Positions 48,918 to 57,501 of a stretch of 64,000 nt of DNA are shown in pieces (position 1 is the stretch's first letter; each line of letters opens with the position of its first letter). A program made the translations under genes and the position numbers. The notes under the pieces were generated by a model, which saw only the letters and a program-made list of their open reading frames with translations, searched no databases and was not told the DNA's origin. Source of the stretch: Actinomycetaceae bacterium TAE3-ERU4 (lineage in GTDB: Bacteria; Actinomycetota; Actinomycetes; Actinomycetales; Actinomycetaceae); contig JAHUUJ010000003.1 of NCBI GenBank assembly GCA_019218365.1, positions 1 through 64,000 of the forward strand, in the 5' to 3' direction.

Positions 48918-49238
48918 ATGGCGAATAAATCACAGGTGGCGTTGGAACAATTACTGGTGGCATTCGAAAATCATTACGAAGTAGCGATATCGGATGCAAG
49001 CGATACAGAGCTGGCAGAGGCTGAACAGCTTTTACGAAATGCTTTCTTTACCTATGATGATGTGTTGTTCACAAATTACGATGTAGAGCTTCCCTTTGAC
49101 ATGATTGAGGACGAAGACTACGAGGAAATGGATGAATATGACCTCGACGACGAGGAATATGAAGAGATTCTTGACGATAGCGAATCTGATGAAGATTCTG
49201 ACGATGACTATTATCTAGTAGATGATGAGGAAGACTAA
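48918..49238 (+). CDS. 106-residue hyperacidic protein
   Basis: The N-terminal half (residues 1-55) is an amphipathic helical region (VALEQLLVAFENHY, LAEAEQLLRNAFF). The C-terminal half (about 60-106) is almost only Asp, Glu, Tyr and Ser. I do not recognise the family. Strong N-terminal sequence and its own promoter and stop speak for a real gene. The acidic tail could bind a basic partner, metal ions or a nucleic-acid-binding protein. Monocistronic, upstream of uppP. Confidence 0.72.
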   Translation: MANKSQVALEQLLVAFENHYEVAISDASDTELAEAEQLLRNAFFTYDDVLFTNYDVELPFDMIEDEDYEEMDEYDLDDEEYEEILDDSESDEDSDDDYYLVDDEED

Positions 49239-49286
49239 TTCTTCTTTTTTGCGCCCTATCTAACGTCTTTGTATAACTTAAGGGGT

Positions 49287-49292
49287 TATCCT
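49287..49292 (+). promoter_or_regulatory. -10 hexamer TATCCT of uppP
   Basis: TATCCT lies 7 nt before the ATG at 49300; no ribosome site is present, so this fits the leaderless layout within one base. Confidence 0.5.
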
Positions 49293-49299
49293 GTGCCGT

Positions 49300-50163
49300 A
49301 TGGATTATCTATCTGCAATTATTTTGGGCCTAGTACAGGGGCTAACTGAATTTCTTCCGGTGTCTTCTTCTGCGCATTTGCGTATTACTACTGATTTGCT
49401 TGGTCTTGGAGACCCTGGGGCTGCTTTTACTGCGATTATTCAGATTGGTACTGAGTTAGCTGTATTGATTTATTTTTGGCGTGATATTTGGGAAATTCTT
49501 GGCGCTTGGTGGAAGTCTTTGCCTTGGGTTTCCAAGAATCGAGTTCCTTCTTCTGACCCTAAGGTCCGTTTAGGCTGGATGATTATTGTTGGTTCTTTGC
49601 CAATTGGGATTTTAGGATTGCTTTTGGAAAAGTGGATTGACACTTCTTTCCGTAACCTTTGGGTAACTGTGGTTATGCTGGCTGTTTTTGGCGTGATTTT
49701 GGGGGTAGCTGACCGAGTTGGAGCACGTCGCTTAAGTTTGGAAGAAATGAACTGGGGGCAAGCCCTTATCTACGGTTTCGCGCAGGCTTTGGCATTAATT
49801 CCAGGAGTTTCTCGGTCAGGTGGAACTATTACAGCTGGTCGTTTTATGGGCTTTACCCGCCCAGCTGCGGCAAGATACTCCTTTCTTTTAGCGATGCCGG
49901 CAGTTTTTGCTTCGGGACTTTATAAGGTTTATGACGTTTTCCATCATGAGGTGGTTGGGGAGGTCTATTGGGGACCAACTCTAGCGGCGACAGGTGTTTG
50001 TTTCGTCGTTGGGTATGCGGTTATTGTTTGGTTCCTAAAGATGATTTCTACCCGCTCTTTTATGCCTTTTGTTTACTATCGTTTATTCTTGGCTGGGGCA
50101 GTTGCGCTTGGATTACTGACGGGGATTTTACATGCTGACGCCATTGCGGCGGCAGTTTCTTAA
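49300..50163 (+). CDS. uppP: Undecaprenyl-diphosphatase
   Basis: The 287-residue integral membrane enzyme recycles the undecaprenyl carrier for peptidoglycan synthesis and is linked to bacitracin tolerance. Both signature loops are visible: [14 protein letters not shown] near the N-terminus and [10 protein letters not shown] in the centre. About eight membrane segments. The HAD gene follows after 14 nt. Confidence 0.95.
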   Translation: MDYLSAIILGLVQGLTEFLPVSSSAHLRITTDLLGLGDPGAAFTAIIQIGTELAVLIYFWRDIWEILGAWWKSLPWVSKNRVPSSDPKVRLGWMIIVGSLPIGILGLLLEKWIDTSFRNLWVTVVMLAVFGVILGVADRVGARRLSLEEMNWGQALIYGFAQALALIPGVSRSGGTITAGRFMGFTRPAAARYSFLLAMPAVFASGLYKVYDVFHHEVVGEVYWGPTLAATGVCFVVGYAVIVWFLKMISTRSFMPFVYYRLFLAGAVALGLLTGILHADAIAAAVS

Positions 50164-50177
50164 GGAGTGAGAACACT

Positions 50178-50864
50178 ATGAAGGAATTATTACCTGCTGC
50201 TGTGCTCTTAGATATGGATGGTACTTCGATAGATTCAGAGCCTTTTTGGATTGCTTCTGAGATTGCTTTAGCTGCTAGTTTCGGAAAGAATTTTTCTCCA
50301 GAAATGGGGCATCAATTTATTGGTACTTCTTTAATCTCTACAGCCCGTTGGTTCAAAGAATGGATTCCTACCGAGGTTGCGGATACCGAATTAGAAAATC
50401 GTCTTTTGCAACATGTTGCCGAGTCTATGAAAACCGCGGAAATTGTTTATCGTCCCGGTTTCTTTGAGATTTTGCAAGTATGCAGGCAGGCAAAAATTCC
50501 AGTTGGACTAGTTACTTCTTCTCACCGTATTTTGGTTGAGGCCTTGGAAACAAAACTTCCCAGTGGTACTTTCGCGGTTTCTGTGGCAGGTAATGAGGTA
50601 AAAAAGCATAAGCCTGATCCGGAACCGTATTTGCAGGCTGCACAGTTACTAGGAGTTAATCCTGCCGATTGCATTGCAGTGGAGGACTCTCCGTCAGGGA
50701 TTGGGGCAGCCGTTGCAGCTGGAACTATTACTGTGGGAATTGAATGTATGAATCCAATAGAGCCAAATCCTTTGGTTACAGAGCTTTCTTCTTTAGCGGA
50801 TTTGACACTTGAACGAATGAGCCAGCTGTGTAGAGAAGCAAAAATTAAGCGGAGCCAACTCTAG
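50178..50864 (+). CDS. HAD-superfamily phosphatase (beta-phosphoglucomutase-like)
   Basis: The 228-residue enzyme has motif I LDMDGTSIDSE, motif II GLVTSSH, Lys in VKKHKPDPEPY and motif IV AVEDSPSGIGAA, with an alpha-helical cap typical of subclass I. It hydrolyses small phosphates; substrate unknown. RBS AAGGAGTGAG. It ends in a 20-bp overlap with the convergent nuclease gene. A member of this type follows uppP in several actinobacteria. Confidence 0.9.
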   Translation: MKELLPAAVLLDMDGTSIDSEPFWIASEIALAASFGKNFSPEMGHQFIGTSLISTARWFKEWIPTEVADTELENRLLQHVAESMKTAEIVYRPGFFEILQVCRQAKIPVGLVTSSHRILVEALETKLPSGTFAVSVAGNEVKKHKPDPEPYLQAAQLLGVNPADCIAVEDSPSGIGAAVAAGTITVGIECMNPIEPNPLVTELSSLADLTLERMSQLCREAKIKRSQL

Positions 50865-51702
50865 TTTTCAGCAGATAGCTGGCTCTTTCTGCAGGGAAGG
50901 GGGGTAGCTTTCCACCAAATATAGGACATAGTTTTTGGTATGAACACCAGTCGCATAAACGTGTCTTTCGGGGTTGAAAATATTGGTTTTTAAGCGAATC
51001 TTCCATCTGAGTCCAGGTTGTGTTGATTTCTTCTTCGATACTGAGCAAATCGTTCTTTCCCGGATCTAGAGTTAGAACTTGACGGTGTTCTATGTAGACT
51101 AACTGTGTACGTGCGGGTAGAAGATTCTTTTGTTTGTAAAGAAGGTACGAGTAATATCGGAGCTGTTTTAACGCTTTTTCTTGGAAACGAGGAGCGGGAA
51201 CTTTTCCAGTTTTATAGTCAACGATTCGCAGAGCACCATTGCTTGGATTTATATCTACTCGGTCGATAAAGCCCCGGATTGCTACATTTTCGTCTGTGAT
51301 GGCTTCTACTTCTACTTCACATCCTCCATTTGTTAGTGCGCAGGGGCGTTCTATTTGGAAATATTTTTCTATAGCTTGGTGAATTCTTTCTTTTAGTCTC
51401 GTGACATCTTCCTCATTTTGGAATAGGGGGAGGTATTCGGGGTGCTCGTTTAGAGTTTTATCCCAAGCGTCGTTGATATTATCTAGTGCGAATTTGATAG
51501 TTCGGCTCGGCGGTATTTCACGGTATAGATTCTCTAGGACTTGGTGAACTGCAGTTCCAAAGGCTAGGTGGAGCTGAGGTTCTTGTTCTATTCGGTCAAC
51601 CATCGAGAGACGATATTTAAGGGGACACTGCTGGAACTCGCTCATTCGCGAAAATGAGAGCGTTGGTTGCTTGGAGTTTTTTCCAGTGGGAGTCTCAATC
51701 AT
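50845..51702 (-). CDS. RecB-like PD-(D/E)XK nuclease with Fe-S cysteines
   Basis: The 285-residue protein has nuclease motifs GFIDRVD and RIVDYKTGK with the QLRYYSYLLY helix. Four Cys (one in QQCPLKYRLS and three in LCDWCSYQKLCP) form the AddB/RecB-type [4Fe-4S] site. The family matches Rv2119, next to the pup locus of mycobacteria. The only plausible start is the ATG at 51702; TATAAT lies just 2 nt upstream of it. It overlaps the HAD gene end to end and is divergent from trmI. Confidence 0.87.
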   Translation of the reverse strand: MIETPTGKNSKQPTLSFSRMSEFQQCPLKYRLSMVDRIEQEPQLHLAFGTAVHQVLENLYREIPPSRTIKFALDNINDAWDKTLNEHPEYLPLFQNEEDVTRLKERIHQAIEKYFQIERPCALTNGGCEVEVEAITDENVAIRGFIDRVDINPSNGALRIVDYKTGKVPAPRFQEKALKQLRYYSYLLYKQKNLLPARTQLVYIEHRQVLTLDPGKNDLLSIEEEINTTWTQMEDSLKNQYFQPRKTRLCDWCSYQKLCPIFGGKLPPFPAERASYLLKTRVGSA

Positions 51703-51785
51703 GGATTATACGTTAGCTTTTAATGCTTTATCGTGCGCGGGCTGGCTCAGGGTAAACTGGTATCCAGTTAGAGGAAAGGGTAAAA

Positions 51786-52826
51786 ATGCAAAACGAGAAT
51801 GTTACTTCTATCGACTTGGGTCAAGCTGGGCGTCGCGGTCCTTTTATTCCGGGGGACCGGGTTCAGCTAACTGATTCAAAGGGGCGAATGCATACTATTT
51901 TGCTTTCTGAAGATGGTTTCTTTAATACCCATAAGGCTTCTTTCCGACACACTGAGCTATTGGGACAGCCAGAAGGAACTGTATTGACTACACGAGAGGG
52001 AGCTACTTTCCTTTGCCTGCGCCCTTTACTGAGTGATTATGTATTGTCGATGCCGCGTGGTGCAGCTGTGGTTTATCCCAAAGACGCCGCTCAGATTGTG
52101 CAATATGCCGATATCTTTCCTGGGGCACGAGTAATTGAGGCGGGAGTTGGATCGGGAGCCTTGAGTTTGTCACTTTTAAGCGCTGTGGGGGAAACCGGAC
52201 ATCTACTGAGCGTGGAAAGACGAGAGGATTTTGCTGAAATAGCTCAAGGGAATGTGGATTTGTGGTTCGGTGGGCGTCATCCCGCTTGGGAGGTTAGGGT
52301 TGGCGATTTAGCTGATGTTTTAGAGGTACAGGTTGATTCTCATTCTGTTGATAGAGTGGTCCTTGATATGTTGGCTCCTTGGGAGAATTTAGAGCAGGTC
52401 GCGAGGGTTTTGGTTCCGGGAGGAGTCTTTATCTGTTACGTGGCTACAGTTACGCAGTTATCTCGCCTCGCTGAGGATATCCGTAAGACAGAGAACTTTA
52501 CAGAGCCTAAGGCTTGGGAATCAATGGAACGTGGCTGGCATCTAGAGGGACTGGCGGTTCGTCCAGATCACCGGATGGTAGCTCATACTGGTTTTCTCTT
52601 GACCTGTCGTCGAATGGCCCGTGGTGTTACTCCGCCTCCGGTTTCTCGGCGTCCAGCTAAAGAAGCTCAGGGGCTGGCCGGACAGTGGGACGAGACCGAG
52701 GAATGGAGTATAGAATCGGTTGGTCAGCGTCCTATTTCGGATAAGAAAGTCCGTAAAGTTAAGCGTGATGTGGAAGCTAAAGTTCGACGTTGGGTCAGTA
52801 ATGAAACTTGTGAGGATGAGGGGTAA
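51786..52826 (+). CDS. trmI: tRNA (adenine-N1)-methyltransferase TrmI
   Basis: The 346-residue enzyme makes m1A58 in the tRNA T-loop. It has the SAM motif VIEAGVGSGALSLSLL and the LDMLAPWENLEQVARVLVPGG catalytic segment. Its C-terminal ~70 residues, rich in Lys/Arg/Glu, extend beyond the catalytic domain. RBS AGGAAAGGG. It is the first gene of a seven-gene coupled cluster and its stop overlaps the arc start. This trmI-arc linkage is conserved in actinobacteria. Confidence 0.94.
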   Translation: MQNENVTSIDLGQAGRRGPFIPGDRVQLTDSKGRMHTILLSEDGFFNTHKASFRHTELLGQPEGTVLTTREGATFLCLRPLLSDYVLSMPRGAAVVYPKDAAQIVQYADIFPGARVIEAGVGSGALSLSLLSAVGETGHLLSVERREDFAEIAQGNVDLWFGGRHPAWEVRVGDLADVLEVQVDSHSVDRVVLDMLAPWENLEQVARVLVPGGVFICYVATVTQLSRLAEDIRKTENFTEPKAWESMERGWHLEGLAVRPDHRMVAHTGFLLTCRRMARGVTPPPVSRRPAKEAQGLAGQWDETEEWSIESVGQRPISDKKVRKVKRDVEAKVRRWVSNETCEDEG

Positions 52827-54355
52827 TGTCTGATTCTTCTGAGAGTCGTATGACTAATTTAAATCAGGGAATGGAAAAGCTAGAAAAGGAACGGTTGGCT
52901 TCGGCTCTTTTGCGGGCGAAGGCTCAGCTTGAGGAAGCACGTGCGCAACTTTCCGCGATTTCCCGTCCGCCATCAACTATGGGGTATTTTGTTTCAGGTT
53001 TTGAAATGGAACGAGAGGCCGAGATTGCTCTAGCTGGTTCGAGAATGCGTTTAGCGGTTGCTCCCGGGGTGGATTTGTCTTCATTAAGCCCTGGAATGAG
53101 GGTACGGGTTAGCCAGGAGATGATTGTAGTTGGCCCGGCTTCTGGTGCACGTGAAGGGGTTATCTGTGAAGTAACTGAGACCTTGGGGATAGATCGCGCT
53201 GTGGTGGTTACTCCGAATGGATCTGAGCACGTGGTTACTTTAGCGGGAAACTTACGCCATGGAGGAATACGCAGTGCAACTGAGCTTCTGGTAGACCTAA
53301 AAGCTGGTTTTGCCTTGGAGAAGATAAGTCGTTCTAGGGTTGAACAGATGTTGGTTCCACAAGTACCTAATATTTCTTGGAATCAAATTGGTGGTTTAGG
53401 AGCTCAGGTAGAACAGATTCGTGACTCTGTGGAACTTCCTTTCTTACAGGCTGATTTGTATCGTCGCTATGGTCTTAAGGCCCCGCGTGGAGTATTTCTT
53501 TTTGGTCCTCCTGGATGTGGAAAGACACTAATTGCTAAGGCTGTTGCGACTGCTTTGGCCTCTCGACAAAAAGGTGTTTCTGCCGCTTATTTTCTTTCTG
53601 TAAAGGGACCTCAGCTACTTAATAAATTTGTTGGGGAAACTGAACGCCAGATTAGAGCAATTTTCGAGCGTGCGCGGCAATTAGCAAGTGGAGATGGCCT
53701 AGTAGTAATTTTCTTTGATGAGATGGAAGCCCTTTTCCGAGTGCGGGGATCAGGTGTTTCTTCTGATGTAGAGACTTCTATTGTTCCTCAATTTCTTGCT
53801 GAGATGGATGGCTTGGAATCTCTTGAAAATGTTATTGTAATCGGTGCTTCAAACCGTGAGGATATGATTGATCCGGCTATTTTACGAGGCGGGCGAATGG
53901 ACGTGCGGATTGAGGTTTCGCGTCCAGATTGTGAGGGGGCTGAAGAAATTTTGGATATCCATCTAGACGATTCAGTTCCATTAGACTCTTCCCTTTCACG
54001 CAAAGAACTAATTAGCAAATTAGTCGGGGCAATTTATACCCGTTCGGATGCCACTAGAGTTTTGAGTGTAGAGACTTCTGGAAATCCGGTAATTATTTTT
54101 GCCGATCAACTGATGTCTGGAGCTTCTTTAGCGTCTATCGTAGAAAGAGCAAAGAAGTATGCGATTAAGGATTCTCTGGGTTCTGGGACACAGGGATTAA
54201 CCTGGTTGCATCTTAAGCAGGCAGCGGAGCGAGAAATAGCTGAGTTAGCTTTATTGGCAGAAAGTTCAGCTCCTAAGTCATTTGTTCGTACAGTTGGAAT
54301 GCGTGGTGTTACTCCGTTGTCGTTGACTTCAGTTTTTTCAGGGAAGTTGATTTGA
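52826..54355 (+). CDS. arc: ARC/Mpa AAA+ unfoldase of the pupylation system
   Basis: The 509-residue AAA+ ATPase has an N-terminal coiled coil (about residues 15-45) that recruits Pup, tandem OB folds, Walker A FGPPGCGKT (near 226) and Walker B VVIFFDEMEAL (near 295). In proteasome-linked homologues the C-terminus ends in QYL, which docks the 20S core; here the last residues are SGKLI. Together with the absence of prcBA this suggests unfolding of pupylated proteins without the 20S core. The gene starts in the trmI stop and overlaps dop. Confidence 0.94.
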   Translation: MSDSSESRMTNLNQGMEKLEKERLASALLRAKAQLEEARAQLSAISRPPSTMGYFVSGFEMEREAEIALAGSRMRLAVAPGVDLSSLSPGMRVRVSQEMIVVGPASGAREGVICEVTETLGIDRAVVVTPNGSEHVVTLAGNLRHGGIRSATELLVDLKAGFALEKISRSRVEQMLVPQVPNISWNQIGGLGAQVEQIRDSVELPFLQADLYRRYGLKAPRGVFLFGPPGCGKTLIAKAVATALASRQKGVSAAYFLSVKGPQLLNKFVGETERQIRAIFERARQLASGDGLVVIFFDEMEALFRVRGSGVSSDVETSIVPQFLAEMDGLESLENVIVIGASNREDMIDPAILRGGRMDVRIEVSRPDCEGAEEILDIHLDDSVPLDSSLSRKELISKLVGAIYTRSDATRVLSVETSGNPVIIFADQLMSGASLASIVERAKKYAIKDSLGSGTQGLTWLHLKQAAEREIAELALLAESSAPKSFVRTVGMRGVTPLSLTSVFSGKLI

Positions 54356-55902
54356 TGTACGCTCCCTGGGAAATGGTTGTTGGGCTGGAAACTGAGTTGG
54401 GGATTCGTCCGGTGGATTCTCGTCCGATTAATCAGATAGCTGCAGCTAGTGAGCTAGTTGATTCCTATGTAAAAAGCATAGATGTTTATAAATCTTGGTG
54501 TTATGCCGGCGAAGATCCTTTGCACGATATGTTTGGGGGACGTCTAGGACGGGATGAAGCTGATCCGAGTCAGCTAACTGATGTTCCACTTTCTCCATGT
54601 GCTCGTACAAATTCTTCAGGGGTGGGGGAGACCTTAGTAACCAATGTGGTTTTACCTGATGGAGGGCGTTTTTATGTAGATCATGCGCACCCAGAGGTAT
54701 CTACCCCGGAGTGCCTAGGGGCTGTTTCAGCGGTGCTTTTGGATACTCGAGTAAAAGAGATAGCACAGGCGGCAATGATGGCTGCGGGGAATAAGTTTGT
54801 TCTCTATCGTTCTAATGTAGATGGTAAGGGTGCTACTTGGGGGCATCATGAAAACTATCGTATTTGCCGTAAAACTAACTTTGCGGATTTAGCGTCTATT
54901 CTTATTGGCCATTTAATTACGCGCCCAATTTTTTGTGGTGCAGGTCGAGTTGGGATTGGTAGTAGTGGGCAGGTGCCTGGGTTTCAGATGTCTCAGAGAG
55001 CTGATTATCTGGAGACTGTTTCTGGGCTGCAAACTACTTTTGAACGTCCAATTATAAATACTCGTGATGAGCCGCATGATGATTCGGAGAAGTGGCGGCG
55101 TCTGCATATTATTGTGGGCGACTCTAACTCTTTGCTTTTTAGCCAGTATTTACGCGTTAGTACTACGGCGTTAGTACTTTGGGCATGTGAACGTTTGCTG
55201 TCTCGTAATCCTCTTTTGCAAACTCTTGGTCTGATAGTTGCAGATCCGGTTTATGAATCCTTGAAAATATCGCACGATACTTCTCTCAAACACAGTATTA
55301 CTTTGGCTTCTGGGGCGGGGGCAAGTGCATTGGAATTGTCTTTGCGTTACTGGGAGTTGGTTAGGCAAGAATGGGATACTTTTCAAGGGGAAAAGGACTT
55401 TTCTGCTACTGCTGAACAAAGGCGAGAAGTTGAGGATACTCTTTATCACTGGAAACGAGTTCTTGAGGATTTGGGAACTAATCCGTACTTGGCGAAAGAC
55501 CGAGTTGAGTGGGTGGCTAAGAAGTCTCTCCTTGAACGATATAGGGAGCGTCTTTCTTGTGGGTGGAATGATCCGCGTATTAAGGCTCTTGATTTGTCTT
55601 GGGCGGATATGCGTCAGGAATATGGGCCAGCCTTAAAAATGGAACAATCGGGAGCTTTTACTGTTCCTCCTTTGCCTGTTAAGCCTATTCTTTCGGGGCG
55701 TGCTCATCTGCGCGCGAAACTGGCAGTTAATAAGCATGTAGTAGATTTAGGATGGAGTTTTGTAACGGTTTCGCTGGGAAACCAATTGCGTCGCTTTACT
55801 CTGGGAAGTGCTAGCGATACTTATAATTCTCGTGTTCCAGTAGCGGAATTAGAGGGTGAAGAGTTGATAAGTTTTTTGGAAGGACTTAGTGAAAATGGCT
55901 GA
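54355..55902 (+). CDS. dop: Dop, deamidase of Pup and depupylase
   Basis: The 515-residue glutamine-synthetase-like enzyme converts the C-terminal Gln of Pup to Glu and removes Pup from proteins. N-terminal VVGLETELGI, the long 'Dop loop' (about residues 45-80), and YVDHAHPEVSTPE are visible. I chose ATG 54355 (TGATG overlap with arc); a TTG directly before it would add one residue. Only 7 bp separate its stop from the pup start, with overlapping frames. Confidence 0.94.
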   Translation: MYAPWEMVVGLETELGIRPVDSRPINQIAAASELVDSYVKSIDVYKSWCYAGEDPLHDMFGGRLGRDEADPSQLTDVPLSPCARTNSSGVGETLVTNVVLPDGGRFYVDHAHPEVSTPECLGAVSAVLLDTRVKEIAQAAMMAAGNKFVLYRSNVDGKGATWGHHENYRICRKTNFADLASILIGHLITRPIFCGAGRVGIGSSGQVPGFQMSQRADYLETVSGLQTTFERPIINTRDEPHDDSEKWRRLHIIVGDSNSLLFSQYLRVSTTALVLWACERLLSRNPLLQTLGLIVADPVYESLKISHDTSLKHSITLASGAGASALELSLRYWELVRQEWDTFQGEKDFSATAEQRREVEDTLYHWKRVLEDLGTNPYLAKDRVEWVAKKSLLERYRERLSCGWNDPRIKALDLSWADMRQEYGPALKMEQSGAFTVPPLPVKPILSGRAHLRAKLAVNKHVVDLGWSFVTVSLGNQLRRFTLGSASDTYNSRVPVAELEGEELISFLEGLSENG

Positions 55903-56083
55903 ACGTCAGTATCAACAGCGTAATTTGGAAGAAGAATCTTCGCTGGAATCCGAAGCTGTCTTGCCCTATGTTCCGACTGAGAAAAATCTACAGATGGATG
56001 AAATTCTTGATGAGATAGATGAGGTTTTGGCATCTACCGCTCAGGAATTTGTTGATAGTTATGTGCAGCAGGGCGGACAGTGA
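55895..56083 (+). CDS. pup: Pup, prokaryotic ubiquitin-like protein
   Basis: The 62-residue disordered protein has a single Lys (K30), an acidic helical C-terminal half (MDEILDEIDEVLA) and the typical end FVDSYVQQGGQ. The C-terminal Gln needs Dop to be deamidated to Glu before PafA can ligate it. I chose ATG 55895; the GTG at 55889 would add two residues. The stop overlaps the pafA start, leaving no room for prcB/prcA. Confidence 0.96.
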   Translation: MAERQYQQRNLEEESSLESEAVLPYVPTEKNLQMDEILDEIDEVLASTAQEFVDSYVQQGGQ

Positions 56084-57501
56084 ATCGTCGTGTCTTTGGC
56101 CTAGAGACCGAGTACGGGCTGATTGTTAAGAATCAACGAGGCCAGCTTTTAGAAGCGAAAGAGGCAGCCCGCGAACTTTTTGATGAGGTTCTTGACTATG
56201 GGTCACAGGCGACAACTTTTTTGTCTAATGGGGCAAGATTATATGTCGATGTTGGCTCTCACCCGGAGTACGCTACTGCCGAGTGCGCTGATTTACGGGA
56301 TTTAATTGCGCAAGATAGGGCCGGTGACGAAAAATTGCGTTTAATGGCTCAACGGTTATCATCACGTGGTTTTTCTGTAAATATTCTGCGTAATAATTCG
56401 GATTCATTGGGAAACTCGTTTGGCTGTCACGAGAACTATTTGATTCGTCGACGCTTTTACCCAAGGTTTGAGTCAGGAGGCTTGCTTAGCTTTTTAGTGA
56501 CACGAACTATCTTGGTTGGGGCTGGGGCAGTTGCTAATTTTTCTGGGACCTGGAGGTATTTGTTTTCTGCACGTGCTCCGCAAATGCTAGGGCTATTTTC
56601 TTCTGGAACTACGCATGAACGCCCGTTGGTAAATACTCGAGATCAGGCTTTAGCCGATTCGGGTGAGTATCGTCGGTTGCATGTTATTTGTGGAGATACG
56701 AATGTGGCGCAGACTTCGCTTTATCTTAAAGTCGGGTCCATGCTGGCAATTTGTCAGGCGATAGAATCGGGAATAAATCTGGATGAATTTACTCTTCGTG
56801 ACCCAATTGGATCTTTGCAGGAAATTACCTCCGATTTATCTTTAGAAAAATCATTGGAACTTGCTGATGGTCGTTCTCTTTCTGCTTTAAGAATCCAAAA
56901 GTTAATACTTTCTAAGTTACGTTCTCATTTGGGGAATAAGGAAATATTTGGGATTGGTAATACTCCTGACTTTTGGGATATTTGGGAAGGAATTTTAGAT
57001 AATCTTGAATCTGGAAATTGGGAAAACTTAGTTGGAAAAATAGATTGGGTTACTAAGTTACGTCTTCTAGTTTCTGATTTGCAGCGTCGGGGGAGCGAAG
57101 TATCTTTTTCTGCTTCCTCGCTTTTGGGAAAAGAAATAAAACCTGATGATTTGTTGCGGGCACGTCGTTTGGATTCCTATTACCATGAGATAACCGGTAG
57201 TTTGATGCCGGCTTTGTATCAGCATGGATTAATAGTATCTATCGTTGATGAGCAGGAAGTTTTTCGGGCACTTTCATCTGCTCCTTCGAATACTCGTGCT
57301 GCGTTGCGGGCCAAGCTAATTTTGGAAGCAGAAAAAATGGGACGTAATGTTGACGTCGATTGGGATAAAGTGTGTATTCCCGGGCAGCTTAATAATTGTA
57401 TTAGAATGCCTGATCCCTTTGCCGTTGATTCACCGGGGGTGGTTGATTTTATAAATCGTTTGGGAAATGCGACAGATGATTATTTCGGAGGTGTGGTGTG
57501 A
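56080..57501 (+). CDS. pafA: PafA, Pup-protein ligase
   Basis: The 473-residue homologue of Dop joins the Pup C-terminal Glu to substrate lysines. It has FGLETEYGLIV at the N-terminus, YVDVGSHPEYATAEC, and NSFGCHENYLI. It starts with GTG (GTGA overlap with pup), so both are made together. In mycobacteria prcB and prcA lie between pup and pafA; they are absent here. Confidence 0.96.
   Translation: MNRRVFGLETEYGLIVKNQRGQLLEAKEAARELFDEVLDYGSQATTFLSNGARLYVDVGSHPEYATAECADLRDLIAQDRAGDEKLRLMAQRLSSRGFSVNILRNNSDSLGNSFGCHENYLIRRRFYPRFESGGLLSFLVTRTILVGAGAVANFSGTWRYLFSARAPQMLGLFSSGTTHERPLVNTRDQALADSGEYRRLHVICGDTNVAQTSLYLKVGSMLAICQAIESGINLDEFTLRDPIGSLQEITSDLSLEKSLELADGRSLSALRIQKLILSKLRSHLGNKEIFGIGNTPDFWDIWEGILDNLESGNWENLVGKIDWVTKLRLLVSDLQRRGSEVSFSASSLLGKEIKPDDLLRARRLDSYYHEITGSLMPALYQHGLIVSIVDEQEVFRALSSAPSNTRAALRAKLILEAEKMGRNVDVDWDKVCIPGQLNNCIRMPDPFAVDSPGVVDFINRLGNATDDYFGGVV

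Noticed and set aside
51705-51710. Consensus TATAAT before the RecB-like nuclease gene (minus strand) as another leaderless promoter
   Set aside because: Only 2 nt separate it from the sole plausible ATG, so a start 6-7 nt downstream would fall inside the coding sequence. Left out of the leaderless set.
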